Part shown: in pieces, positions 1 to 8,962 of the stretch | Layout: the number at the start of each line of letters is the position of its first letter | Position numbering within the stretch: position 1 is the first letter of the stretch | Source of the DNA: Chitinilyticum litopenaei DSM 21440 | GTDB taxonomy: Bacteria; Pseudomonadota; Gammaproteobacteria; Burkholderiales; Chitinibacteraceae | Assembly (NCBI RefSeq): GCF_000428145.1 | Contig: NZ_ATZJ01000059.1 | Coordinates: 1 to 16,809 of the forward strand | DNA length: 16,809 nucleotides | Reading direction: 5' to 3' | Made by a program: the position numbers and the translations under genes | The notes under the pieces: generated by a model | The model's input: the letters and a program-made list of their open reading frames with translations, nothing else | What the model was told of the DNA's origin: nothing | Databases searched by the model: none

Positions 1-29
1 TCACGTAGACTGCCCGGGCCACGCTGACT
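1..29. repeat. Left copy of 29-bp terminal direct repeat inside tuf
   Basis: Bases 1-29 are identical to bases 16781-16809, the last 29 of the window, in the same orientation. Both lie at the same place in tuf, over codons for His79 onward in the DCPGH GTPase motif. This is a piece of the duplicated tuf gene at both window edges. It is not an attachment site. Confidence 0.97.
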
Positions 30-958
30 ATGTAAAGAACATGATCACTGGTGCCGCTCAGATGGATGGCGCGATTCTGGTGTGTTCCGCTGCTGATGGT
101 CCGATGCCGCAAACCCGTGAGCACATTCTGCTGTCCCGTCAGGTTGGCGTTCCGTACATCATCGTGTTCCTGAACAAGGCCGACCTGGTTGACGACGCTG
201 AGCTGCTCGAGCTGGTTGAAATGGAAGTGCGCGAGCTGCTGTCCAAGTACGACTTCCCGGGCGATGACTGCCCGATCATCACTGGTTCCGCCCGTCTGGC
301 GCTGGAAGGTGATCAGTCCGAGTACGGCGAGCCGGCGATCTTCCGTCTGGCTGACGCGCTGGATTCCTACATCCCGACTCCGGAGCGTGCTGTCGATGGC
401 GCCTTCCTGATGCCGGTTGAAGATGTATTCTCCATCTCCGGTCGTGGTACCGTGGTTACCGGTCGTGTAGAGCGCGGTATCGTCAAGGTTGGTGAAGAAA
501 TCGAAATCGTTGGTATCAAGCCGACCGTCAAGACGACTTGTACCGGTGTGGAAATGTTCCGCAAGCTGCTGGATCAAGGCCAGGCTGGCGACAACATCGG
601 CGCGCTGCTGCGTGGTACCAAGCGTGAAGACGTTGAGCGTGGTCAGGTTCTGGCCAAGCCGGGTTCCATTACTCCGCACACCAAGTTTGCTGGTTCCGTG
701 TACGTGCTGTCGAAGGAAGAGGGTGGTCGTCACACTCCGTTCTTCAATGGCTATCGTCCGCAGTTCTACTTCCGTACCACTGATGTGACCGGTGCGGTTG
801 AGCTGCCGGCTGGTACCGAAATGGTGATGCCGGGTGACAACGTGGAAGTGACCGTCTCCCTGATCGCTCCGATCGCCATGGAACAAGGTCTGCGCTTCGC
901 GATTCGTGAAGGTGGCCGTACCGTCGGCGCCGGTGTTGTTGCCAAGATCATCGAATAA
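1..958 (+). CDS. tuf: Elongation factor Tu, C-terminal part (5'-truncated by window edge)
   Basis: EF-Tu is the cytoplasmic GTPase that delivers aminoacyl-tRNA to the ribosomal A site. Complete codons begin at position 2 (His-Val-Asp-Cys-Pro-Gly-His) and run 318 codons to TAA at 956-958. Compared with the start of the other tuf copy at 16548, the first residue here is number 79 of a 396-residue protein, the usual length in betaproteobacteria. Visible GTPase motifs are DCPGH (81-85), NKAD (136-139) and the SA pair of the G5 loop (174-175); the beta-barrel domains 2 and 3 follow to the end. The gene precedes tRNA-Trp, secE and nusG, the position usually called tufB. An ATG at 41 is internal (Met92) and is not the start. 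The 5' end is missing only because the window begins inside the gene. Confidence 0.98.
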   Translation, partial: HVDCPGHADYVKNMITGAAQMDGAILVCSAADGPMPQTREHILLSRQVGVPYIIVFLNKADLVDDAELLELVEMEVRELLSKYDFPGDDCPIITGSARLALEGDQSEYGEPAIFRLADALDSYIPTPERAVDGAFLMPVEDVFSISGRGTVVTGRVERGIVKVGEEIEIVGIKPTVKTTCTGVEMFRKLLDQGQAGDNIGALLRGTKREDVERGQVLAKPGSITPHTKFAGSVYVLSKEEGGRHTPFFNGYRPQFYFRTTDVTGAVELPAGTEMVMPGDNVEVTVSLIAPIAMEQGLRFAIREGGRTVGAGVVAKIIE

Positions 959-962
959 GTAG

Positions 963-991
963 TTCACAGTTAAGAGCGGTTTTGCTATAAT
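963..991 (+). promoter_or_regulatory. Sigma70-type promoter for tRNA-Trp (and possibly secE-nusG)
   Basis: A -35 box TTCACA (963-968, one mismatch to TTGACA) lies 17 bp from a perfect -10 box TATAAT (986-991). The -10 is preceded by TGC, giving an extended -10. Expected transcription start is about 998, some 8 nt before the tRNA 5' end at 1006. The promoter begins 4 bp after the tuf stop codon, and its -10 box lies in the loop of a hairpin (972-1000). The spacing and boxes are seen directly; promoter activity is inferred. Confidence 0.75.
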
Positions 992-1001
992 TCCGCTCTT
1001 T
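972..1001 (+). terminator. Hairpin after tuf, possible terminator overlapping the promoter
   Basis: AAGAGCGG (972-979) pairs perfectly with CCGCTCTT (993-1000) around a 13-nt loop. Only a short T stretch (999-1001) follows, so as an intrinsic terminator for tuf it is weak. The loop contains the TATAAT box of the promoter at 963-991. It may end tuf transcripts, mark an RNA 3' end, or act as a DNA element at the promoter. Confidence 0.45.
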
Positions 1002-1005
1002 CCGC

Positions 1006-1081
1006 AGGCGAGTAGCTCAATTGGCAGAGCACCGGTCTCCAAAACCGGGGGTTGGGGGTTCGAGACCCTCCTCGCCTGCCA
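1006..1081 (+). tRNA. trnW: tRNA-Trp (anticodon CCA)
   Basis: The sequence folds into a complete 76-nt cloverleaf. The acceptor stem is AGGCGAG (1006-1012) with CTCGCCT (1071-1077). The D stem is GCTC/GAGC (1015-1018, 1027-1030). The anticodon stem is CCGGT/ACCGG (1032-1036, 1044-1048) with loop CTCCAAA and anticodon CCA at 1039-1041, which reads the Trp codon UGG. The T arm has loop TTCGAGA (1059-1065). Discriminator G1078 is followed by an encoded CCA (1079-1081). A tRNA-Trp between tuf and secE is the known arrangement in many betaproteobacteria. Confidence 0.97.
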
Positions 1082-1090
1082 CAATATACA

Positions 1091-1120
1091 GGGCCGTTCC
1101 TATGGGACGGCTCTCTTTTA
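1091..1120 (+). terminator. Intrinsic terminator after tRNA-Trp
   Basis: GGGCCGTTCC (1091-1100) pairs with GGGACGGCTC (1104-1113) over 10 bp, two of them G-U, around a 3-nt loop. It is followed by TCTTTTAT (1114-1121). It lies 9 nt after the tRNA and about 20 nt before the secE start, so it probably ends part of the tRNA transcripts and lets the rest read into secE-nusG. Confidence 0.7.
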
Positions 1121-1139
1121 TCGGTTCGCCGAAAAGAAT

Positions 1140-1493
1140 ATGGAACGCGTAGACAAGATCAAGGCTGTTGCTGCGGCGCTGTTGCTCGTGGCTGGTGCTG
1201 TTGCTTATCAGTTTTTGCCCGCGGCACAAGGTGTAGCGCGGGTTGCTGCATTGGTGCTTGCCGTGCTGGCGGCTTGCGGAATGGTCTGGTTTTCAGCGTT
1301 GCGCCGTGATTTTTTCGGTTATGCGCTCGATTCATGGAAAGAGGCCAAGAAAGTGGTCTGGCCTTCCAAGAAAGAGACCTGGCAAGTGACGGCAGTGGTG
1401 TTTGTGTTTGTGGCTGTGCTTGCATTGTTCATGCTCATTGTCGACCAAGCCCTGACCTGGGTGTTTTACGACCTGATTCTGGGTCGTGGTTGA
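1140..1493 (+). CDS. secE: Preprotein translocase subunit SecE
   Basis: SecE is the small membrane subunit that clamps and stabilises SecY in the SecYEG export channel of the inner membrane. The 117-residue product has hydrophobic segments at about 8-26, 32-54 and 85-110, the three-helix form usual in proteobacteria (E. coli SecE has 127 residues). The family hallmark is the amphipathic stretch at 65-79 containing SWKEAKKVVWPSKKE, just before the last helix. The ATG at 1140 is preceded only by a weak purine-rich stretch (GAAAAGA), and it starts about 20 nt after the terminator at 1091-1120. nusG follows after 23 nt, so the two are co-transcribed, as in most bacteria. No separate promoter is evident in the short spacer after the terminator. 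Confidence 0.97.
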   Translation: MERVDKIKAVAAALLLVAGAVAYQFLPAAQGVARVAALVLAVLAACGMVWFSALRRDFFGYALDSWKEAKKVVWPSKKETWQVTAVVFVFVAVLALFMLIVDQALTWVFYDLILGRG

Positions 1494-1516
1494 TCGCAAC
1501 TTGATGGAGTAAGGGC

Positions 1517-2050
1517 ATGGGAATGCGCTGGTATGTTGTGCATGCATACTCTGGGTTTGAAAAGAGTGTGCAAAAGGCTTTGCGCGAACGCTATGAGCGT
1601 GAGGGCTTGTCTCATTTGTTTGGCCAGATTCTGGTTCCGGTCGAAGAGGTTGTTGAGGTCAAGAATGGCCGCAAGGTGCTTGCAGAGCGCAAGCTCTTTC
1701 CCGGTTATGTGTACGTCGAAATGGAAATGACGGATGAATCCTGGCACCTGGTGAAGTCGACTCCCAAGGTGACGGGTTTTCTCGGGGGGGTGGGGAATCG
1801 CCCCTTGCCGGTGTCGGCTCGCGAGATGGAGGGTGTTCTCCGTCAGATTCAGGAGGGTGTCGAAAAGCCCCGTCCGAAGATCATGTTCGAGGTTGGTGAA
1901 ATGCTCCGTGTGACGGAGGGGCCGTTTGCCGATTTCAATGCAACCGTTGAGTCCGTCGATTACGACAAGAGCCGCCTGAAGGTGTCCGTGTCGATTTTCG
2001 GTCGTGCCACTCCGGTGGAAGTTGACTTCGCCCAGGTCGAAAAAGTCTGA
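1517..2050 (+). CDS. nusG: Transcription termination/antitermination protein NusG
   Basis: NusG binds the RNA polymerase clamp, raises elongation rate, assists Rho and contacts S10 to couple transcription and translation. The 177-residue protein has the NGN domain (about 3-115; RWYVVHAYSGFEKSV near the start, FPGYV at 61-65) and a C-terminal KOW domain (about 124-177; VGEMLRVTEGPFADF at 126-140). Length matches the family (about 175-185). ATG 1517 is chosen because GGAG at 1506-1509 is 7 nt upstream; an in-frame ATG two codons later (1523) has AAGGG at a similar distance and cannot be excluded. A run of seven G at 1784-1790 lies in the reading frame without disrupting it. rplK follows after 80 nt. 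Confidence 0.98.
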   Translation: MGMRWYVVHAYSGFEKSVQKALRERYEREGLSHLFGQILVPVEEVVEVKNGRKVLAERKLFPGYVYVEMEMTDESWHLVKSTPKVTGFLGGVGNRPLPVSAREMEGVLRQIQEGVEKPRPKIMFEVGEMLRVTEGPFADFNATVESVDYDKSRLKVSVSIFGRATPVEVDFAQVEKV

Positions 2051-2059
2051 TTTTGTCTG

Positions 2060-2113
2060 GCTGCCCGAATGGGTGGCTGTATTTGGGGAGTGCGCAAGTC
2101 GCACGTTTGACCC
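2060..2113 (+). promoter_or_regulatory. Structured leader upstream of rplK, possible L1 feedback site
   Basis: The 80-nt nusG-rplK spacer can form two hairpins. GCTGCCC (2060-2066) pairs with GGGTGGC (2071-2077) around GAAT, with two G-U pairs. GTGCG (2090-2094) pairs with CGCAC (2100-2104) around CAAGT, flanked by GGG/CCC (2086-2088, 2111-2113) that could close an internal loop. In E. coli, L1 represses the rplK-rplA message at the L11 leader. A similar role here is inferred from position only; I could not match a specific L1-binding motif. No convincing promoter was seen in this spacer. Confidence 0.3.
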
Positions 2114-2130
2114 GTTTTTAGGAGCTTCAA

Positions 2131-2562
2131 ATGGCCAAGAAAATCATCGGCTACATCAAGCTGCAAGTTCCGGCCGGCAAGGCGAATCCTTCGCCCCCGA
2201 TCGGTCCGGCGCTTGGTCAGCGTGGTCTTAACATCATGGAATTCTGCAAGGCGTTCAACGCCGCGACCCAAGGCATCGAGCCGGGTCTGCCGATTCCGGT
2301 GGTGATTACTGCGTTTGCCGACAAGTCGTTCACCTTCGTGATGAAGTCCCCCCCGGCGACCATTCTGCTGAAGAAGGCTGCTGGCATCACCAAGGGTTCT
2401 TCCAAGCCGCATACCGACAAGGTAGGCAAGGTGACCCGTGCCCAGCTGGAAGAAATCGTGAAGACCAAGCAGGCTGATCTGACTGCTGCCGACCTGGACG
2501 CTGCCGTGCGCATTATCGCCGGCTCCGCTCGTTCCATGGGTCTTGAAGTGGAGGGCGTGTAA
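2131..2562 (+). CDS. rplK: 50S ribosomal protein L11
   Basis: L11 sits at the base of the L7/L12 stalk in the GTPase-associated centre and is needed for RelA activation by uncharged tRNA. The 143-residue product has the usual length. The N-terminal domain (about 1-72) contains the conserved PPIGPALGQRGLNI segment, including Pro22-Pro23, which in the family contact thiostrepton-type antibiotics. The C-terminal domain (about 75-143) binds 23S rRNA and holds the TDKVGKVT and IAGSARSMG stretches. ATG 2131 has AGGAG (2120-2124) 6 nt upstream. The stop codon TAA (2560-2562) directly abuts the rplA ATG, so the pair is very probably translationally coupled. Confidence 0.98.
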   Translation: MAKKIIGYIKLQVPAGKANPSPPIGPALGQRGLNIMEFCKAFNAATQGIEPGLPIPVVITAFADKSFTFVMKSPPATILLKKAAGITKGSSKPHTDKVGKVTRAQLEEIVKTKQADLTAADLDAAVRIIAGSARSMGLEVEGV

Positions 2563-3261
2563 ATGGCTAAGGTTTCCAAGCGTCTCGCCGCCCTGAAGGC
2601 TACTGTTGATCGCAACAAGCTCTACGCTGTTGACGAAGCGATTGCCATGGTCAAGGGTGCTGCTACCGCCAAGTTCAACGAGTCCGTTGACGTGGCTGTG
2701 AATCTCGGTGTTGATCCGCGCAAATCCGACCAGGTTGTGCGTGGTTCGGTTGTACTGCCCAAGGGTACTGGCAAGAGCGTTCGCGTTGCCGTGTTCACCC
2801 AAGGCGCCAATGCTGAAGCTGCCAAGGCTGCAGGTGCTGACATCGTTGGTTTCGAAGATCTGGCCGAAAGCATCAAGGCTGGCAATCTGGACTTCGACGT
2901 GGTCATCGCTTCCCCGGATGCAATGCGCATTGTTGGTCAGCTCGGTACCATCCTTGGTCCGCGCGGTCTGATGCCGAACCCGAAGGTTGGCACTGTAACC
3001 CCGAACGTGGCTGAGGCTGTTAAGAATGCCAAGGCTGGTCAGGTTCAGTACCGTACCGACAAGGCTGGTATCATTCACGCCACCATCGGTCGCGCTTCCT
3101 TTGATGCCGCTGATCTGAAGGCCAACCTGTTGGCGCTGGTTGATGCCCTGCAAAAGGCCAAGCCGGCCGCTGCCAAGGGCGTGTACTTCAAGAAGCTGGC
3201 TGTATCGAGCACCATGGGTATCGGTGTTCGTGTTGATGCCGCTTCGGTACAACAGCAGTAA
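2563..3261 (+). CDS. rplA: 50S ribosomal protein L1
   Basis: L1 forms the mobile stalk at the E site that helps release deacylated tRNA. In E. coli it also represses its own operon by binding the L11 leader. The product has 232 residues (E. coli 234). Family landmarks are SVDVAVNLGVDPRKSDQVV (41-59) in the rRNA-binding domain and LGPRGLMPNPKVGTVT (131-146), the L1 signature. ATG 2563 follows the rplK stop with no gap. Its Shine-Dalgarno GGAGG (2550-2554) lies inside the rplK coding region, 8 nt upstream, which supports coupled translation at equal amounts. Confidence 0.98.
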   Translation: MAKVSKRLAALKATVDRNKLYAVDEAIAMVKGAATAKFNESVDVAVNLGVDPRKSDQVVRGSVVLPKGTGKSVRVAVFTQGANAEAAKAAGADIVGFEDLAESIKAGNLDFDVVIASPDAMRIVGQLGTILGPRGLMPNPKVGTVTPNVAEAVKNAKAGQVQYRTDKAGIIHATIGRASFDAADLKANLLALVDALQKAKPAAAKGVYFKKLAVSSTMGIGVRVDAASVQQQ

Positions 3262-3271
3262 TTGACTTGCC

Positions 3272-3297
3272 CGGAGCTGCATTCAGATGCAGCTCCG
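3272..3297 (+). other. Perfect 11-bp hairpin after rplA
   Basis: CGGAGCTGCAT (3272-3282) pairs without mismatch with ATGCAGCTCCG (3287-3297) around the loop TCAG, starting 10 nt after the rplA stop. No T tract follows, so it is not a classical intrinsic terminator. It could protect the rplKA 3' end, be an RNase III cut site, or be the first helix of the L10 leader. A TTGACT at 3262-3267 resembles a -35 box, but no -10 box lies at the right distance. Confidence 0.65.
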
Positions 3298-3310
3298 CAC
3301 TGACTTTGGG

Positions 3311-3403
3311 CCTGGCAGCAATGCCGGGATTGTCAAAGACCGTAGGTGACCGGTATCCGGTCTTAATCCCGATGTTCCCAAACATCTGCCTACGCAGACG
3401 GTG
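3311..3403 (+). ncRNA. Ribosomal protein L10 leader (autoregulatory RNA)
   Basis: In E. coli the L10-(L12)4 complex binds this leader and represses rplJL translation. The conserved core is visible: GACCGTAGG (3338-3346) faces CCTACG...GACGGTG (3389-3403), forming a helix (CGTAGG/CCTACG) with the asymmetric internal loop typical of the kink-turn. The conserved unpaired TTAATCCC is at 3363-3370. Inside are a helix GACCGG/CCGGTC (3348-3353, 3357-3362) and an additional helix GATGTT/AACATC (3371-3376, 3381-3386). An upstream helix CCTGGCA/TGCCGGG (3311-3317, 3322-3328) is capped by a GCAA tetraloop. The 119 nt from here to rplJ hold the element described at 3446-3516. The assignment rests on recognition of the core motif and its place before rplJ. 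Confidence 0.88.
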
Positions 3404-3445
3404 TGCCCAAGATGACTTTCCGAATTGCATTGCAAATCTGCGAGT

Positions 3446-3516
3446 CTCCTGAACATTGGTCGCCGTTTGAATTGGGTGGTGTGACCCTGTCGCACTGAAC
3501 TGATAACCAATGGAGG
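3446..3516 (+). promoter_or_regulatory. Possible Shine-Dalgarno-masking pairing upstream of rplJ
   Basis: ACCAAT (3506-3511) and the adjoining GGAG (3512-3515) of the rplJ Shine-Dalgarno can pair with ATTGGT (3455-3460) and CTCC (3446-3449), with a 5-nt bulge at 3450-3454. This would hide the ribosome binding site, a plausible output for the L10 leader just upstream. The complementarity is seen directly; its function is inferred, and chance pairing is possible. Confidence 0.4.
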
Positions 3517-3522
3517 TAGACC

Positions 3523-4020
3523 TTGAGTCTCAATCTGGAAGACAAAAAGGCCGTCGTAGCCGAGATCGCAGCAGAAGTTGCGAAAGCTCAGACTATCGTC
3601 GTCGCCGAGTACCGGGGAATTGAGGTTGCCAGCATGACTCAACTGCGCAAGCAAGCGCGTGAGTCCGGCGTATATCTGCGCGTTCTGAAGAACACGCTGG
3701 CTCGCCGTGCGGTGCAGGATACTCCGTTTGCCGCGCTGGCCGACCAAATGGTTGGCCCGCTGGTATACGGTTTTTCCGAAGATGCCGTTGCTGCAGCCAA
3801 AGTCCTGCACACATTTGCCAAGAAGGACGACAAGATCGTCATCAAGGCTGGTTCGTTTGATGGCAAGGTAATGAATGCAGCTGAGGTTGCTGCCCTTGCA
3901 AGCATCCCGAGCCGCGAAGAGCTGCTGTCCAAGCTGCTGTTCGTTATGCAGGCACCGGTTTCCGGCATGGCTCGTGCGCTGGGCGCGCTGGCCGAGAAAA
4001 AGCAAGCCGAAGCTGCTTAA
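3523..4020 (+). CDS. rplJ: 50S ribosomal protein L10
   Basis: L10 anchors L7/L12 dimers to 23S rRNA at the stalk base and is the autorepressor of the rplJL message. The 165-residue product has the expected N-terminal rRNA-binding domain (about 1-135, with VAEYRGIEVASMTQLRKQAR at 27-46 and the RVLKNTLARRA stretch after it). A C-terminal helix (about 135-165, Ala-rich, ending KKQAEAA) docks L12 dimers. The start is TTG at 3523: GGAGGT (3512-3517) stands 5 nt upstream, the N-terminus MSLNLEDKKA fits relatives, and no ATG lies nearby in frame. It is preceded by the L10 leader. rplL follows after 42 nt. Confidence 0.97.
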   Translation: MSLNLEDKKAVVAEIAAEVAKAQTIVVAEYRGIEVASMTQLRKQARESGVYLRVLKNTLARRAVQDTPFAALADQMVGPLVYGFSEDAVAAAKVLHTFAKKDDKIVIKAGSFDGKVMNAAEVAALASIPSREELLSKLLFVMQAPVSGMARALGALAEKKQAEAA

Positions 4021-4062
4021 TTTCCCTTTTGCATTGATACAAGATTTCAGGAGTATTTAGAC

Positions 4063-4434
4063 ATGGCTCTGACCAAAGACGACATCCTCGAAGCCGTAGG
4101 CGCGATGACTGTTCTGGAACTGAACGACCTGGTTAAGGCGTTCGAAGAAAAGTTCGGTGTTTCCGCTGCTGCTGTTGCAGTTGCTGGCCCGGCCGGTGCT
4201 GCTGCTGCTGCCGTTGAAGAGCAAACCGAATTCAACGTCATCCTGACCAACGCTGGTGCCAACAAGGTAGGCGTGATCAAGGTTGTTCGCGAACTGACCG
4301 GCCTGGGCCTGAAGGAAGCGAAGGATCTGGTTGACGGCGCTCCGAAGGCTGTCAAGGAAGGCGCTGCCAAGGCTGACGCCGAGGCTATCGTCAAGAAGCT
4401 GATCGAAGCCGGTGCACAGGCTGAGATGAAGTAA
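4063..4434 (+). CDS. rplL: 50S ribosomal protein L7/L12
   Basis: L7/L12 is the multicopy acidic stalk protein that recruits EF-Tu, EF-G, IF2 and RF3 and stimulates their GTP hydrolysis. The 123-residue product shows an N-terminal dimerisation/L10-binding domain (about 1-33, MTVLELNDLVKAFEEKFGV), a flexible Ala-rich hinge (about 34-51), and the globular C-terminal domain (about 53-123). The last has the factor-binding stretch KVGVIKVVRELTGLGLKEAK at 68-87. ATG 4063 has AGGAG (4049-4053) 9 nt upstream. Several dimers bind one L10, so this gene must be expressed above rplJ, and the attenuator-like hairpin right after it keeps rpoB lower. Confidence 0.98.
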   Translation: MALTKDDILEAVGAMTVLELNDLVKAFEEKFGVSAAAVAVAGPAGAAAAAVEEQTEFNVILTNAGANKVGVIKVVRELTGLGLKEAKDLVDGAPKAVKEGAAKADAEAIVKKLIEAGAQAEMK

Positions 4435-4449
4435 TCACCCCCGGGTGAT
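4434..4449 (+). other. Short hairpin overlapping the rplL stop
   Basis: ATCACC (4434-4439) pairs with GGTGAT (4444-4449) around CCCG. It begins on the last base of the rplL stop codon and lies 7 nt before the terminator hairpin at 4457. A tandem hairpin at the 3' end of rplL may help trim or stabilise the rplJL message. Confidence 0.4.
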
Positions 4450-4456
4450 CGCTTAA

Positions 4457-4491
4457 GGCAGGCGGAGGAATCCGCCTGCCCTTTTGCGTTT
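4457..4491 (+). terminator. Attenuator/partial terminator between rplL and rpoB
   Basis: GGCAGGCGGA (4457-4466) pairs perfectly over 10 bp with TCCGCCTGCC (4471-4480) around the GNRA tetraloop GGAA, followed by CTTTTGCGTTT (4481-4491). In E. coli, a leaky terminator and an RNase III site at this place set rpoBC expression well below that of rplJL. The interrupted T tract fits partial rather than complete termination. Confidence 0.75.
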
Positions 4492-4495
4492 GTAT

Positions 4496-4576
4496 CCGGC
4501 CAGCATTCTTACGGCCGGTTGATTCTGGTAATTGCCAAACCGGAAACCGCGTGCGCTCTGGCGCCGTTTGCGGTTT
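4496..4576 (+). promoter_or_regulatory. Structured rpoB leader
   Basis: Downstream of the attenuator, CCGGCC (4496-4501) pairs with GGCCGG (4513-4518). AAACCGC (4544-4550) pairs with GCGGTTT (4570-4576), enclosing GCGC/GCGC (4553-4556, 4561-4564). These are candidate RNA processing or stability elements before rpoB. No promoter with both -35 and -10 boxes was found. Confidence 0.35.
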
Positions 4577-4606
4577 GTCCTTTGCGCCCCACTCCATGGA
4601 GAGTTT

Positions 4607-8785
<4,179 letters not shown>

Positions 8786-8788
8786 TCC

Positions 8789-8835
8789 GTGTGAGGTGTG
8801 GCAGGGGGCAAGCCCCTTGCGCACCTGACTCACAC
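8789..8835 (+). other. Compound stem-loop just after rpoB
   Basis: GTGTGAG (8789-8795) pairs with CTCACAC (8829-8835), enclosing GGTG/CACC and GCAGGGGG/CCCCTTGC (8801-8808, 8813-8820) with loop CAAG. It starts 3 nt after the rpoB stop. No T tract follows, so mRNA processing or stabilisation is likelier than termination. Confidence 0.55.
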
Positions 8836-8874
8836 CCTCACGGGTGGGGTTACATGCAGTGGCAGAAATGACGG

Positions 8875-8921
8875 GGTATCGAGCCGGGGCTTAAGTAGCT
8901 AAAGGGCTGTGGCTCGATACC
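8875..8921 (+). repeat. Perfect 11-bp inverted repeat before rpoC
   Basis: GGTATCGAGCC (8875-8885) and GGCTCGATACC (8911-8921) are exact inverted copies separated by 25 nt, followed by TTTG. The right arm ends 41 nt before the rpoC ATG. In RNA this forms a long hairpin. It could be a partial terminator, an RNase III site, or a control element for the beta to beta-prime ratio. Confidence 0.7.
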
Positions 8922-8962
8922 TTTGTGGGTGTGTAGCCCCTCTCTATTGGAGAAGAATTGAT

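Noticed and set aside
1017..1229. 70-codon minus-strand ORF over tRNA-Trp and secE
   Set aside because: It overlaps a complete tRNA and the secE start. Its C-terminal GEEGLEPPTPGFGDRCSAN is the well-known spurious translation of a tRNA antisense strand.
1784..1790. Run of seven G in nusG as a frameshift or phase-variation site
   Set aside because: The NusG frame is intact across it, and an essential gene is not expected to phase-vary. It is only a place to watch for base-calling errors.
1960..3282. 440-codon open frame on the minus strand opposite rplK-rplA
   Set aside because: rplK and rplA share one reading phase, so their common codon bias leaves the opposite strand open. It has no protein family features.
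3262..3290. TTGACT as -35 of an rplJ promoter
   Set aside because: No -10-like hexamer lies 15-19 bp downstream; those bases form the 11-bp hairpin.
4532..4606. 25-residue N-terminal extension of RpoB
   Set aside because: The frame is open, but the conserved N-terminus starts at ATG 4607 with a well-spaced Shine-Dalgarno. The extension region forms an RNA hairpin and is Arg-rich without family match.
8909..8962. GTG start at 8909 adding 18 residues to RpoC
   Set aside because: It lies in the right arm of an inverted repeat, lacks a Shine-Dalgarno, and the family N-terminus MKGLLELFK starts at 8963.
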